DNA of 64,000 nt from Chamaea fasciata (GCA_029207755.1 JARCOQ010000003.1:85579994-85643993); one strand, 5' to 3'. Positions 1 to 15,697 are shown, numbered from the stretch's first letter. Notes: a model not told the origin generated them from the sequence alone. Made by a program: numbers and translations.

Positions 1-3000
1 ACTAATTGTCTTGAACTGAGAGTTGTTTTTCTTTGCCTTCTGATAGGTACTTGCTGTTTTAGGATTAGCTTGGTTTCAGATCACAATACATTACCAAGCT
101 TTCATCATTACAGTCACCAGCAGTTCCTTGAGAATCTAAGCAGAATTTTTCCTAGTTAGCCTCCAACCTGTAATAGCTGTCTTTGACATTAGTAGATATT
201 CAGTTCTTTGTAAGAGGTGCTCTGAAGTTTTATTTCTTGGTTCTGCTTAATTCTGCACAAATGAGATTGTCTTACTTGCTGTGACTTGATCAGTTCCACA
301 AAAATTTTTCTGCAGGTGTCACACAGGTTTCTCTTCTCAAGGCCCTGATTTTTAATCTGTACCTGGTACTCTTTAATAATCTGATCTGTCAATGGGGCCT
401 GAATTTCATTCGTATGCTGTTGACAGACAGACTGATGTTATAAAATTAGCCCTTAATATTCCTTCTGTCACATATGTGCAGCCCGCATGCCAAACTGATG
501 ACAAGGTTTGGACATTTAGAAATTTTGTAAAATTTTATGCCTCAGAAATATCTGATGCCTAGGGGGAATAGACATTCCTTTCTAAATCTCTCAATTTAGT
601 CTCAGTATAAAGAATTCTGCAACAGTGAGGACCGAGAATCCAGATCTCAACAGCACTAAAATCATGTGTCTTTTTATACCTCACAAAGTGGTGGCAAGTG
701 TGTAGCACTAGAGTTCCAAAACAATATGCTACACACCCAATAACAATAGTCAGAATAGCCACTGGCAATTTTGAACTGAAGAAACTGAAATTAAATTCAA
801 GAACTATTTTGGCACAATTTTCAGAGTACTTTTAATTTTATGCAATTATAGATAGAGATTTTTGGAGCATGTATTTTAAAACTTATTTGGAGAGTTTCAG
901 TGTTCCTAAAATTATTTTTACACAACAATTAGATTAATATTAGTAGATGGCCATAAAACTCAGATGCAAATCCAGTGGACATGACAGTTTCTGGTAGAAC
1001 TCTAGAAAGAGGTTGCAGAAAAATTGAAGACAGGTTAATGTTTTCTGGTTTTGTGTTTTATCTGAATATGAAACACAAGGCAGAACTGTTGAATTTGGCT
1101 TCCTCAACAAACAGTCATCTAGTTAGAAAAAAAAAAAAAAAAAGCAGAGCCTGCTTTTTCAATTAATTCATAGTCAAAAGAATGGAACCAGCCAAAATTT
1201 GAGGAATTTTAGTCTAAAATTTGAAAATCAATGTTTCTGTCAATAGGGTCTGGAATTCAAGGCAGACAGAATGTTTGCATAAAATTTACACAGTCTTCAT
1301 TTCCAGCTTTCTACTTCTTTACGTGTGAAATTAATCTCTAAAAAGCCCCCAAACAAGTCCGTAAAAGTAGTCTCTTATCTCTAGATGAAAAGAGGTCAGC
1401 TGATTATAGGTTCTCATCTTACACGTCAGAATAAGAACAGCATGTTCAGACGGTCTGCTACGAATAAATGCAACATGTATTTTTCATGTAACAAGTTTTT
1501 GTCATTCTCACATAAGGTTTACCGAATATGTAAGGTTCCCCCTACGGATTTCTAGACAGTAATTTTTTAGGTATATTAAGTGATTTCTACTTCGTCAGCA
1601 TGGCAGAGGAATTATTTTCCTTTCTTTTTCTGAATGTGGTATTTAAGACCTGAAATTCCTGAATATTCTCTAGTTCTGATGTTACTGATTTCACTTAAAG
1701 TCTATAAATTTGTATAGAAAAATGTATTTAACCAATGTTCCAAAATAAAAACTTCTATCAACATGTCTTCAGAGCAAATATTTTTATTTTGAGTAGTTGT
1801 TTCTCCTGCTGCTCATCTGATGAATTTTCTTCTTTTTCTTAGCGCTCCTCTTTGTAACTGGGAATAGGGAAAAATGGCTGGAAAACATATGGAAAAACAA
1901 ATCCTAAAATAACTATATTGCTTGCATGTAATTTCTCACATCCTATTGCCCACTGCACTGATTTTCTCTGTGTTTAAAGCAGGGTTTCCTGTTCAAACAG
2001 AGCTGATGGTGGCAGAGAGCCAACCTGCAGCTGGGCAGGGGACTCCCACTGGCAGCTCAGAGGAGTAGTAGAGTTTAAAACAATACATCACTGCACTGCC
2101 CTTCTTTTCCTGGTGATAAGAATGGCAAAGGGTTCAGGATCTCAAAAGGAAAATTCTCTGGGTCAAATCCGCAGCTATAAAGTGATCCTTGACTGTAAGA
2201 ATTTGGGTTAAAGCCAGCAGACAAAGTGAGTAATGTGGTTATTGACTGAAGCTGGACTCCCCAGAAAAGAGAAGAGGAACTAAGAGTGTTGGGAATTAAT
2301 TAATTTTATCTGCTTACAGATGTCATTCAAAAAGAGAGCCATCTCTGCTTCCAGGATAAACTGTGAGTATTTTGGAGGTAACTTTGGTGTGAAGAAATGT
2401 CACTGGGCACTGAGTACATGCAAAAGTATTGATCCTATGTAGTCAACCAAGACCATAAACATTCCATGTAAACTGTACAAATATTCATGTGCAGGGATAT
2501 ACTTAGAATTTATTCATAACAGGCACCTGTACCATCTTTGGCATTGCAACAAATATCTTTACACCAATTTTTTTCATCCACAGTTTTAAATTAACCCCAG
2601 GCAGTGCAGAGCTACATGGAGTTTAGGCTTGAAAGGAAGGGCAGACAGCTGAGAAAGGGGCTCTACCCCATTCTCTAAGATGAAAATATTTCACTACATT
2701 GGCATCATGTATTCAGATTATAAGTCTGAACTTCTGGTGTTTATGTTAATATACTCTTTTAAAGGTAATGGGAAGTATACATGGATGTAAAAAAAGCTTC
2801 AACAGAAGAATGAAGAATTACTCTTCCAACACTTCTGCTTAAGAGAAGACACAGAAATTCATTTTTGGTCAGGGTCAAATAAAACTCCATACCAGGATAC
2901 CTGCATATCTCCTCAGTTTCGATTCTAGTTGCTTAGCTGTTAAACCTAATGCCTTTTTAATGTTCTTTGTAACATATTGAGCCAGTTTCCCTGGTGTGCT

Positions 3001-6000
3001 TTGCTTTGCTTGTTTGTACCTCTTCAGTTATGCACAGCAGGCATGAACTGAGTTTATTCAGCTGATTAAGGTGATTGGCATCAATGGAGCACTGTGAGAC
3101 ACAATGTACCTGTAAGTGTGGCCCTTCTTTAAAAAAAAACAAAACAATTTCACGTATCAAGGTCCCTTCTAAGTCTTTAGCAGGCCATGGAGGAATACAC
3201 TGTTCTTTATTTTAAATATAAAGAAGGTCACGTACTTGTTTACATTTTTCTGTGACAATGGTAGTATGCTGTAGTGGAATGAAATTTAGGGCCATTTGAC
3301 ATATTTATGGGGAAAATTGTGTTTGTATACAGAAAACTCAAATGCCAGCATATCAATTCAACAAACTGTGCATTCAGATTTCACTCTTGTTCACATTTCT
3401 GAGCAGTTAGATGGTTTTATATGGAATTATAGAAGTGCTATGCATAAATTTTTTGTCTTTGCATGGGATGCTGCTCCACACTCTGCTTTGCAAATGTCCA
3501 GAAAAATCTGGGTCAATGGCTTTACACAAAAAATATGCAGAATAGGGCTGAGCATCCAGCAGATTGTATCTGAATAGTGGAGAAACTGTTTTCTTTGACT
3601 TTATATTTGTTTTATGTGTAAACACTGGTACTCTATGTATTAGTCCTTCATAACTCAGGATAGGTTGTGGATGATCAGCACAAGTCATGCACAGACATGA
3701 CTAAACCTTGCATTGTATAGCCTTGAAATAAAAGCTTCAATATACATTCTTGCTGTCGTGCAAGGTAAAAGGAAGTGTTGGAAAAAGAGCTGGCTCTACA
3801 AATGCTGATCAGCTCCTGCCTCTGGCCTTCCCAGCCTACAACAGGAGATCATCACATAGTTCTGTCAATGGTAACTACAGAGGAGTTTTTGTGGGGCATA
3901 TACGTAAAAACTTAATAACCTGCAGACCATAGTCTGAGGTCTATACACATTGTGCGATTCAAAATGAAGAAAGTGTCCCTTTCAAAAAGATATATAAAGA
4001 ATTCAGCTTCTCCGAAAAATACTTTGACATTCATGATAATTAAACAGAAAGTTTTTAACATGACTGTGAAAAATTCAAGAGCATCAGAAACTGAACATAT
4101 GAGTTTATATTTATGTAGTTGGTTCAGATCAGGATTTTTTTTTTAATTAAGGATTTAAAATGAAGCTAAATTGAAATTCTAGTCATGTATCTGTAATTTA
4201 ATACAGAATTATTTCAGCAGTTTTATAAGGTCTTCACTTTGGAAAGTTTAGGGTTTGGATCTAGAGTACACAGCAATTTAAAGTTATTGGAACACTTCGC
4301 AAATTGGAATTCTAATTTGGAAGAATGAAGGTCTCCTAAGAATACGAAGCACACCAATAATTTTAAATTATTTTCTCATTTGCAAGCCCAGAATCCCTAC
4401 CATTTAAAAGAAAGACATGTATTACAAAAAGTGAACTGCTGCAATAATTTCAAATCAGTGACTATGGTGTAGAGCCATCCTGAGGCACTGAAGTGCTCCA
4501 CTTTTTTTATGGAAGACTTTCAATCTTAAAAAATAAGCAAGACTAAGAGTTTCTTCTTGGCAAAATCAAAGACACAGTGAAGCTGTTTGAGATAAGCAAC
4601 ATCCATAATACAAAGGAGTGAGTATACATTTCATATGGACACAAAATCCACTTACCTTAGTTTTCCTTATTTACGGATGTGCTCATTTATCATAATTTGT
4701 ATTATATATAAAATCAGTAGATCAACCTACTTTTTTAACCTCCACTAGATGTTTTTCTCTCTGTGTTAAACTATTTCCCTAGTTCTGGAAACCATACGTA
4801 TTTGACCTCATAATCTTTAATGTCTTCTTATGCAAACCCAATGATCATCCTCCCTGTTCCCTGATTAGCTTTTGCAACATAGATTACTTGATGATTTTTA
4901 AACTTTAATTTCAGTCCTCACTTTGCTTGGAAAATTTCTTTTGCAGGTTCTTTATAGTCTTTCATATGATTCTGAGTTTTTTTTTCTTCCACTGTGTGTG
5001 ACCTCAATATTATTGATCCTTCTTGAAGATTTCAAAAAGAAGGTCAATATCTACAGCTTTTTCATCTTTTTTGAGCCTCAGCTAACTGTTCTTTAGGCAA
5101 TTTCTTTGGAGTTCCTGTTTTCTTTGTCCTATCAATTATGAAAATTTTGAAAGTTCTCCTTTTTCTGCCACATCTGCATATGAGTAGCTCTGAATATCAC
5201 ATTCGTTCAGGTCACACTGACTTTGCAACTTTTTCAACTAAGTTTCTTTTCCTTTACTGATTGTGAGAGAAATATTTGGAAAAAGGAACAGGTACAAGGC
5301 AGGTAGAGCAGGCCAGAGAACAAAACCTGAAGAAACTGACTGGAGTTATAAATAAGTTTCTGTTGGAATGAATGAAATCATCTCCAAAGTCACTAAAAAT
5401 GAGGGAAAACTAGAGTTGCACAGCTGTGTATCTAAAAATAATTATTCGAGTGAGGTCAACATTATTTTTACGTCAGAGGTGATAACGCTTTGGTACAGAA
5501 AAGAGAAGTCATTTTCCCAGTGGCATTCAGTATTACTGGGAATCTAGTGTGTTCCCAGCCAACTGTCCTCTTTGCTTGGCAACTCTGCTACCAGAGTAAT
5601 CTATCCGTTGCAAAAGTACAAGTTTCAGAGGAAGCAGAGACAGCAATAACACACCGTGGACAAGTATTCACTGCATTCAATAATGAATTCCTGAGATAAT
5701 CAAGAACACCAAAGAGAAAGGCCAAAACTGGAATGGTAATGCTGGTTTCAGTTTTCATGTTGCTGGAGAAAACAGATTCAGAAAAGCACTAGAGTGTACT
5801 AATGAAGAACCTGATTGGCACAATGAACAATGAACTTTTCAGATGGAAACTTTACAGTTCACTAACAAAATTACATTTAAAAAATCATTAGATTTCCCTT
5901 ATGTGTATGTTATATTTTCAAACTGGTAAAGACTTAAGGTTAGGCCAAAGTTTATAACTGTATTCGGTTTTTCTTCTTTTTCCTAATTTCAGTTTCTAAT

Positions 6001-9000
6001 TGAAATTTTCTAATTCCAGTTTCTACTAATGATGGCTGACTCTGAACTTGTTTTTCTCTCCCTCTGCCATTCATTCGAATAACACTTCTTTTCCAGACCT
6101 GTCCTTTCTACATCTCTCATCTCTAAGTAGGTGCTGAAGCCTTCACTTCTACCCCACCCATCTGGAAATGTCTCTTCATTTACCTTGAGTCACTTTCATT
6201 TCAAAGTTATGTCTCCTGTCTATGACCCTTTGTACAACCTACACAAAGAATAAAAGTACATACTTGAAGCACCTCTTGAATATGTTATTAAAGAAGCACC
6301 TCTACTTGGTGCTTGATCAAGAAAAACAGTCCTGCTTCCAAAATCTTACAGTGTAAGAGAGAAAAAAATACTATCAGTAGTTCAATGTCTTAAAGTAATT
6401 CAATGGATACAGTTTTAACTTTGCTTACAGCATGTTAATTTAGGTGTCTAGCTAGCAGAGTCTGTTTTTCCACAGAAGTTCACACTTTGTTTGAATATTT
6501 TCTTTTCCTGAATATTTCCCAGTTAATTACAGAATAAGACACTTCTCCCACAGAGACAGGTTCTCAGCCTTGCCTCTAGCACACATTAGGGTGTATCTTG
6601 TCAGCATTATGTTTGTTGTTTTCCATGATGTGCCTGGAGTCAGTCCAGACTATTGTCTTTCTCTGAGTCTGCTTTCAGCCTCACCCACCCTCCCTGTTCT
6701 TTTCGTCCTGTCTGCCACTGTGAGTTGTGCTTTTATTTCTACTGACCTAAATATTGATGACTCATCTTTTCCCCGAGTTGTTTCTCCTTAGCTCCCATAC
6801 AAAAACACCCTTACTTTTTTATAGTGCATGTTATTTCTGTGTGTGTAAGATGGTTAAGATCTTTCTAAGAAGCACATCATATATTACAAATCCTGTACTA
6901 ATACAATTGAAGTTGTCAAAAATGTAGGTACAGTTTTGTCAGAGTTACAGTATATTTTCAATTAATCTTAAAAGTACAAGGAGTTTGACTACAAAGACAA
7001 AACATAGGCCTGACCTCCCTGAAGTCAGTGATCTGTATACCAAAATCAGATCTTTGACCACCAGGTTAGCCCTACAAGGAATTAGATACTCAGACCTTCA
7101 CAAACTCCATGTCTGTTGGCTTCTGAGTGACCTGAAACTTGTACTTCACTGTGTTGGAGATGCTGATTGCTACTTCTTTGGTGCGTTTATCTAGTATTTC
7201 CAGGTAACCTAAACATACTTCTGAAGGAATAAATGAAAAATAATTATATAATAATTTAATTACACTCATTTTTAATATACAACATGGTTTTTCAAGAATT
7301 CTTTTGACTCAAACTTCTGAAGTGCAAACACAAATTCTGCCTATCTCAAAGTTGTTGTAAATTGAACTTACAAATGTATTGTAATACAAGGCAAATGAAG
7401 ACCTGAACAAGATTCAACAGCAGTCAGCAGTAACTCTTCCATTTGTGTCTGTAAATACCCATTTACACATGTTGGTGAAATGAAAATGTGTGCTGAAGTA
7501 TAAACAGTTTAATACTCATAAAAATGAGTTAATTTTTAAAAATACGTTATTTTGTTAATATATATATTCTATTTTTTCCTTACGACTCCAGTTAGATTTT
7601 TTAAAGGTGACTCAACTTCATTTCAAGTCTCCAACTTAGCTAGAGAAGTACACAGGAGATCCTATTGAGCCATGGCCAAATCAAAGAGAATTCTATTTAC
7701 ATAAGTCATTTTTTAATGTGTTTTGCCACCATTTTACTATTAAAGTGAATAATTTTCTTATAATTTAAAAAATATCATAAAAAATATCTCCAAGAATTTA
7801 TTGTTGACTGAGGAAAAGTGTTATTCTTCTAGACATTTTGTTTCAGAGAAGTAGGTAATGAATCTCTTTGATCTATCTTTGGAGCATTCTAGATAACTGC
7901 AAGCAGGTTGAATCAGATGTCAGACAGATCTATAGCTTAGAGGTGATAGAGGCATTGGACAAGCTCAGCACTAGCAGAAGGAAAGAAAAGGTCACAGGAA
8001 ATGTTTATGGGGGAATAGAAATGATTTTAAAGTAAAATAATAGAAGAAAATTAAAAGTGCTGTTACGGATAGACTGTATAGAACTACAATGTACAGTGTC
8101 TCTCCAATGTAAACTAGGTTCCCACTAAAGATGCACATGATTTATGTAAACAGGGCTGTAAGTAAGGAACAGAAACAGGTGATCAAAATAAAAATGTAGT
8201 AAACTGAGAACGTTTGGAGAAAAATGAAAAGTTCACATGCTGTTCACCACCTTTTTAGGATTAGTCCTTGTATTTGTATTAACTTTGTATTAACTATATT
8301 GAGGCTTCCTGGATCATCTCCAGCTAAAGTATACTTTCCTAATAGTGAGCTGACCAAAACTATACCTAATAAAGTAAAAGTCTTAGAACACCAAATGCTA
8401 TGCAAACACCCAATTAACTTGTAGTAGACTTTTCTCATGTGGCCTCTACTGTACTATCTGCACAGTTTTGTAATTGATGATGCTTGGAGATATGAACTTA
8501 GATTAACATGAACTTATTTTCTTCCTTTTTATGTTGTAGTGCCTGTGAAAATATCCTGAAACTATTTGCAAATGCAGGTTGAATTTTCTGGGCAGATGTA
8601 TCTGGAAAAAATATTGCAGAGAAAATTCACAGAAATTGTAGTTGAAGAGATGTAATTCTGTTTTTTCCTAAGCCCTGGGTTAAAGCACTGCCATAAGATA
8701 CAGAAGGTCTTGGATCCCATTCCTCTGTATTTCTGGAGGAATCTGAATGCCCTACTTCTCAATAGAGTGTCTTACACTTCTGAAAGAGAATTTTGGAGCA
8801 AAACCTCTTAGTGCCTTGGCTGAAGCAAAAGACATCAGCAGTCAATGAAACAGAACAGGCATGCTTCACCAGCACTTTTATCTAGAAGCTAGGAGGCAGG
8901 TAATTTCCTCTGTTAAAGGCAGGAGGTTTATAATCTATTCTCCTGTGAATCTCTAATTATAGGTATGAAACAGAGCTGTACCAATACTGACACTGAGATC

Positions 9001-11744
9001 ATCTCCTCACTTTCATTAATTCAGTTCAGTAGGAGATATTATAGTTTCAAACACATTTTTTTGCCCTTTCCATTTGCATTACTAGCTCTCTTCCCTTTCT
9101 CCATCCTTAAGATATGTTCATGGTCCCGATTCAATTCACCATTGTGTAATTGTGATATAGAGTTTTGGGGAAGTAGAATACTGGGTTAGATCACCCACAA
9201 AGTGTGGTTTTCTTAAATCCAAAGGTGCTTGTTACTTCCAAGCATCATGCTTTCCTTCATGGCATTCCATTTGCAGACTTCTCTTTTTTTTGTTGTTTTA
9301 AACCATGGTGAGACTCATGAGCCTTTTTACTCCACCAGAAAGGTTGTATGAAACAGAGTGAAACAATATAACTAAATAATCATGGCCTGGTATCTTGACA
9401 TTGCAGTTCAACACTTCTAAGTAGAACAGCACAGATACACAATAATTTTGTGACACATCTGTGGAACATTAGATGCATTTGTTAGTAAGCTGTAATTGGG
9501 TATCATTTCACCATGACTAGCTGCGATTTCATCCACTGAAAAAGTGGCTCTTTCAGCTCTGAGTGTGCAGAATTCAGACTCAGTGCAGCAGAATCCAATT
9601 TTCTGACAGTGATGTACACTCTACAGAGGACACAAAGGGTTCCTTCATATAAAAGCAAAAAGAGCAAGATATTTTACTTTTTGTCAACAGGGAAATATCA
9701 CAGTTTAAAGATATACATATCTAAAGATGCAAACTTGTACTGATAAATTCATACCAGAGGTATTTTGGCCTTCCAAAATCTGTTGCTTTGTAACAGGAAG
9801 ACAGCTTTTTATGAGCATAACTTGTCTAATTATAGACACTGCTAATTCACTTTATCCAAATTTTCTTGAATTCAGACTTCTTTCTTCTGTGCTCAGAATA
9901 TGTTCACTGTAACTTTCTAACCTTTGAGATGACACTTAATTTACTAGTTATAACCACACCGTGACCCAAATGAAACACTGATCTCTCTGATGCCCCTATG
10001 CAGGCCTACATCAGTTAACAGAAATTATGAGTCTGAAACAATTTTTCTGCTCCTATGCAGCTGGAAGTTCTTTGTCATCTCCTTCTACAAGAGCTACTGA
10101 TTATTAACTTAGAAACCTACATGGGGTTTGAAGGAGAACACAACAATGCAAGTGTTGTAAGCAGCATTCTCCCTGTTCCTCGTACTTTGAGCACCAAGGA
10201 AATGCTTTTGCTGAAATACACTATAAACAGTTCTGCAGCAAGAAATGGTTATATTTGTTAACCTCTCTTTTTTTGTAATAATTTAGTTATCAAAAAAGAT
10301 TCATGTAAATGTTAGTTCCATTTCTAAATTGATACTTTAACAAATTTTTACTAGGGGATGTATTTTTAAGATTAACAGAATTCAGCATGAGTTGCCTTGA
10401 TTTTAGGTTAGCCTTCCATAACTTTGGGGCAATTTAAACCAGCATCAGCCAGGTTTAACATGATTTCAGGGGAATTGACCATGGCAAAATAACATTTACA
10501 GTTGAGGCAACTCCAGTGATGTGTGCATTTAGTGTAACTGTACTGACAAATTTAACAGTAGGATGTCTGTCTTGCCATGTCATTATACCCAAGAGTTACT
10601 TAAACCCTATAATAATTACACTCATAAGCAGAGGAGCTAGTTAGATATTCTTAGGCTACTTCACACCATTCTGTCCATTGTGGAGGCAACTCCAAGATGT
10701 GTCACTGCCTGAAATGCATAGGACTGGATAGCAGGTGTCCAGTTCCTGTTACATGTTTTGAGGAGATAAAATTTAGAGCGATCTCTTCTCAAGGTTATTT
10801 GGTACCTTTAAAAACCAGAGTGGTTTCTATGTATCCCTGAGCATAATGCCAACAACTTTGCCTGGATCTGACATGTGGAAGTAAGTGTTCTTCAGTACTG
10901 CAGTGGTCTGGAGCCAAATGCAGTATCTACACTCAAAAAGCTGAAGTTGCTCTTCAGCATTTTAAAAATGGAAATGGTTACTACTCAGGGCAAACCACGT
11001 GAGATTCACTCCACCTGCTTTGCACAGATCTGACTGTACAATGCAGCTGGGCTTATAGATGTTCTCCATTGCTGAGACAATGCAGCACAGCCAGAGCATA
11101 CCAGTGAACTGAACTCCGAAGCTACAATTAGGATAAATAGTTCATTTGAGTTAAGAAAGTATCTTTTATGCTTGATTTTTATTCTCTTGTTGGAAGAATG
11201 GACAATAATGGGGCACAACCCTTGCCTCACTCAATTTTAAGTCTGGAAACACTATGGAGGACCCGTAACAATAAAACCTGCTGCATGATCACCAAGAATG
11301 TAACAGGCATTTGCTAAGTTGGTTGTACAGACAGGGCTAAGTGGTTAAAATATTGCAGACTAGCTTCCCTCCCTCCAAATTAAAACTACCATTGCTATCA
11401 ACAATTAAATCATCAAAGAATCAGCTTTTTAAAAATGCTTTCATGTCTTTATGATCAAGTAAGAGTCACTATTACCATAGTGGGAACCTCCCACTAGAGT
11501 CTGTTTATTTGTTTGTTATTGAGACAAAGTAAGAACCTGACTACACAGTAGAGCAGAAAAAGGTCTAATTTAGCTCAGCATCCTTTCTTATGTGGAAGAC
11601 AGCACAGAAAGAAGGCAAGCCTACAGTGATAAATCTCTGGATATTCCTTGAGGTGTCAGGGACTTGGGGACTTCCTGACCTGGAGGTTCGTTATGAACCC
11701 ACTGTACTTAAGAGCATTTATAGACCTGACATCAGTGAACATGC
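1..11744. other. Intronic DNA without recognised gene or repeat family
   Basis: AT-rich sequence with only short reading frames. Slightly less AT-rich patches at 1980-2270 and 6060-6230 and 6560-6790 show no exon structure or repeat that I can name. The pyrimidine-rich stretch 4730-5250 has no clear identity. Confidence 0.6.
1127..1143. repeat. A17 tract
   Basis: A homopolymer run with no retrocopy recognisable upstream. Confidence 0.9.
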
Positions 11745-11990
11745 CTAGGAGATTTTGGAATTCATTCTGATTTGGCTTCTAGAACATCCAGCACATTCAG
11801 CTCCACAATTTAATTACATACTAAGTGAAAAAGTGCTTTGTTTATTTTAAACCTCTTACCTGATAATTTCAATAAGTGCCTGGTCATTTTCCATTATTAT
11901 GTTTTCTGCCTTTTCAGTATTTCTCGTTATTCACAGTGCTCCAGAGCCACTGCCACCATCTCATTTGGTTAATTGACAACATAACCTTAA
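11745..11990 (-). mobile_element. Ancient CR1/L3-like LINE relic
   Basis: The plus strand reads GAACATCCAGCACATTCAGC, CTCCACAATTTAATTACATA, GTGAAAAAGTGCTTTGTTTA, TTTTAAACCTCTTACCTGAT and AATTTCAATAAGTGCCTGGT. This order resembles the antisense of an old CR1-type LINE shared by reptiles, birds and mammals. It is heavily decayed and its ends are uncertain. Confidence 0.5.
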
Positions 11991-13008
11991 TGTCATATTC
12001 TTTCTATTCAGGAATTAAAGTTCATTTCATAAAGACCCTATGCTACGTTTTGACACAAACTTAACCCACCCTATGTTATATTTTAAGGTTATAGTGAACC
12101 TCGCTATTACATTATCATTCACTCATACAAAATTTCTTACATATTTATTCTAAAGAAAGTTGCAATTCAATTCTTGCATCTTACTGCTTAGGCTCCCAAC
12201 ATATAAGAAGAATTACTGACACCACTGGTGTTTTGCCACCTTTTTATTTAAGATTTTTCATTGGAATTATTATTTTTGGGTAGTTCTTCACTGCTATTCT
12301 TTTTTTCCTAGAACAGCTTTACCTTCACTTTTCAGGTATGTATCATTATTAAATATATGCTGTTCTATATCTAACAAATTTTCATACATTTTAAACTTCC
12401 CTATAATTTTTGAATTTGCAGTACAAGTAGCCTAACCATTTTAGATTTAGGGAAAAGTTCATGTCTTTTAGTTGGTTTTAGTCTAAATATCTTCCCAGTT
12501 TCCATATCTTCATACAGCAAATGTGGATGATTCTCTACACGTGATATGGTTTCCTATGTCTTATAAAGGAAACGGGGAACATTTCAAGTCTTTATGCAGA
12601 GGAAATCTCACCTTTTTACATTTGGGTATTTTACTTCTGGGTCTTATCTTTTAAGTTTTTTTATTTCTAACTTCCTACACATCACAGTCACTAGAGTGAA
12701 GATGATGTCTAAATGCTTTGGATGTTCCAGCACATTTTCATTTAGTACAACAGTCAGTCATCAGTAAAAAAAATCAAACCACTGTGTGTGTGCATTACAC
12801 CAACTGCTATTTACCTAAAAAAAAATCCACTCTTCTTATCAGTGAAAGCAACAAATCCATTCTCAAGGTGTTTGTGTGTTCTCTGTTTCTTACAAAATAC
12901 TTTCAGAACAGTGCTCAGAAGCAAATGGGATATCAAAGTGTCCTCAAACAATTTTGGGAGAAAGGCATTAAATTTATGTCCAACATCACCAAAAATGCTT
13001 TATGACAA

Positions 13009-13037
13009 TTTTTTTTTTTTTTTTTGGGGGGGGGGGG
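13009..13037. repeat. T17-G12 homopolymer junction
   Basis: Seventeen T are followed without interruption by twelve G. The G run can form intra- or intermolecular quadruplexes, and on the ADGRB3 sense strand the tract reads C12-A17. Run lengths may be affected by sequencing error. Confidence 0.9.
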
Positions 13038-15697
13038 AAGACTATCTCTTGAAACAGAAAGACAAATGATTCTGTGATTTTCTTATACTGCTATGCATTT
13101 AAAATAAACTAATTGCTTTTTTCCCCTCTCTGTATGTAAGATTTTACTTTTCCATAATCAATAACTCTACTTCTTTTAATCATATTGAGATACTCAAAAA
13201 GTCCAGTGCTCTGTTTGGAAGCTTCATAATTACACTCTGTTATTTGATAGCTGATAGCTGATGCATTAAGCGTGTAGAACAAGCAAGGAAAGAAATTTTC
13301 CAAAATTTTGCAACATCCTCCTAGGAGAACACTCCTAAGAATGCTGTAAGGAAGAGCCAATATATGCATTCAATTTATGCTGAGTTTGTTAATATAAGGA
13401 CTGATTCAGATCCAGTGGATTCAGACTGAGTACAACCACAAAGGCTCAAAGTAAACTGCAGTGATGACTTCCCATGCAACTCAACCACTTATAGCCAGAA
13501 AGAGGGCTGCTAGACACAGTGTGACTAGGAGAAAGTATATATTAGGATGAAATTAATATCCTGAGGGTTTCTTCACTACAAGCAGATATCCAGATATTTG
13601 GCTTCTTTTCTCCTCGTATTTTTGGCTACAGTTTCTCAATTTCAACAATTTTCACCAATGGGCTTTCTTCAATCATATACATGTGTCAAGGAAAATATTT
13701 ACCATTGAAAAGATCAATGGGCTTTCTTAGCTGAAAATTAAAATCAGAGTATTTTTCTTTCTTTAAAATTTACATGAAACCGTATCTGTTTATTATCCTA
13801 AAGCCACATTATCTTGTGAAAAGATGGCAATAATCTCTTGCACTCATACATTAAATGATTCCTAGATATTGCCACTTGCATCTATACTATGTTAATCTCA
13901 AGAGTAACAAGAAAGATGAATATGAACTCTAATATTAAACAGAAAACCAACATAATATATGTTCTTGAATTACTCCTTTTGACCAATGTGTATGTAGCAG
14001 TTAAAATAAGGCTAATATAATCAAATTTTACAGATGCATGATGGACAAGAATGAGATGGTATATGTGGCCATTTAGCTTCCTCTCTCATTTTTGCAATTT
14101 ACAATTTGTATTTCAAGAATCCAAATGTCCACTAGATACTGCATGTGATTCAAAAAAAGCAGTGAAGAGTCAGGTCCTGTGAAGCACCAGATCATAAATG
14201 ATACTTAGGAGTGTCAGATGAGAAAACATGGTTGTTTTCAGAGATCATGAAAGTTGTTTTCCCTTTAGACAGTACCATTAAACTGACTGAATAAGATGGA
14301 TAGAAACACCTCTATGCTCACAGGCCAGTAATGGCTCAATTTTTCTTTTGCCTTTAGTGTTTTTTTTTCCTTAATAATGTGACAGCTTACTGTTCTTTAT
14401 GATGTGGATTTTATAAAGCACTTTTCTAAAGCATCAGGTTTTTTTATATATGAAGCAGATACATTTATGGAACTTAGTGACAGCATAATATCAGTTACCA
14501 CATCTTTTGAAAAGTTAGGAAAGCTCTCCAAGAAGTGCTGTCATTTAGAGTGCCAGGCAGTGCACACAAGCAGTATCTACCAGGTGACCCAGGCTGCAGT
14601 GTGTTAGGCTGAAGTATGAAAGGCAAAGTTTCGTGGTGATGATATTTTGCAGTAAATATGCCAGTATTATTAAAGGCCACAAGGTTTGTATTAACCTGAC
14701 AGTGTGAGGACTCAGGACCGGTCCCCCTGTACTGACTTGTTTCAGTTGTGAAAGCAGTTTAAGAGCAGTCCAAATGTGCTTTCGCTCAGTTTACAGTAAA
14801 TGCAAATTGTTATTTTGTGTGTGAACTGAACTTTCTGATTGCAGAATAAAATGCAGTTTGGGAGAGTGGAGACACAGGATAATACCAGAGTTCCCAAGAA
14901 ACACAAACTGCAGTTAATACAACCACAAAACACAACCACAGCAAATCACAGTCAATTAGTGGTCACTACATGCTTGTGGCTTTGTTATCAAGTAAAGCCA
15001 GTAGTGGAGGCAACAGAGGACTGATTGATTTGGAACCAAGGAAAAGAAAGGGCATGTGAGGAGACTGTGTTAAAACACATATAAAAATAAAACCAAGCAT
15101 ACTCAACACCAAGGAAGCAGCAGCTTCCACCCTGAACATGGCACTTTTCCTGTTATGCCCTAGAATGCTAATATCTCACTGAAACCCTTCCCCTGTTCTG
15201 CTTAAGGAATATAAGCATCAGCTAAGGACACAGGAATATTGTACAGGGAATCCAATACCAGAGAAAAGGTGCAGATAGGATCATTTTTTTGTGTAATAAT
15301 TTTATCTGTATTACTGATGAAGTTTTTCTTCATTAATTTGGTTTGTGATTGTTGGTAGCATTGTAGCTGAACTAATGACAGATTTTTGTCTTTTGATAAG
15401 TATGTAAAAATTTCAATTAGATTAACCCCTTAGCTTTACATAGGTTTGTTCCCTTTTGCTTGCAACAAGATTTTGAGTGTTTCAATAGATGCCAAAATGA
15501 GAATGGAAGAAGTTTCAAAAGTTTCTCCTGATATTATCCACAGAGTAAATTTCAGATTATTAGTAGTACTTGCAAGGGAAAGTGATGAATCTAAGTAGCT
15601 GGCTGAAGGTAATGCATACTTCTGAGTCAGTCACACAGTACAATTCTGTAGAAAATGCAGATGAGAGTAGGGTCATCATTCAGATGGATGGACCTTG

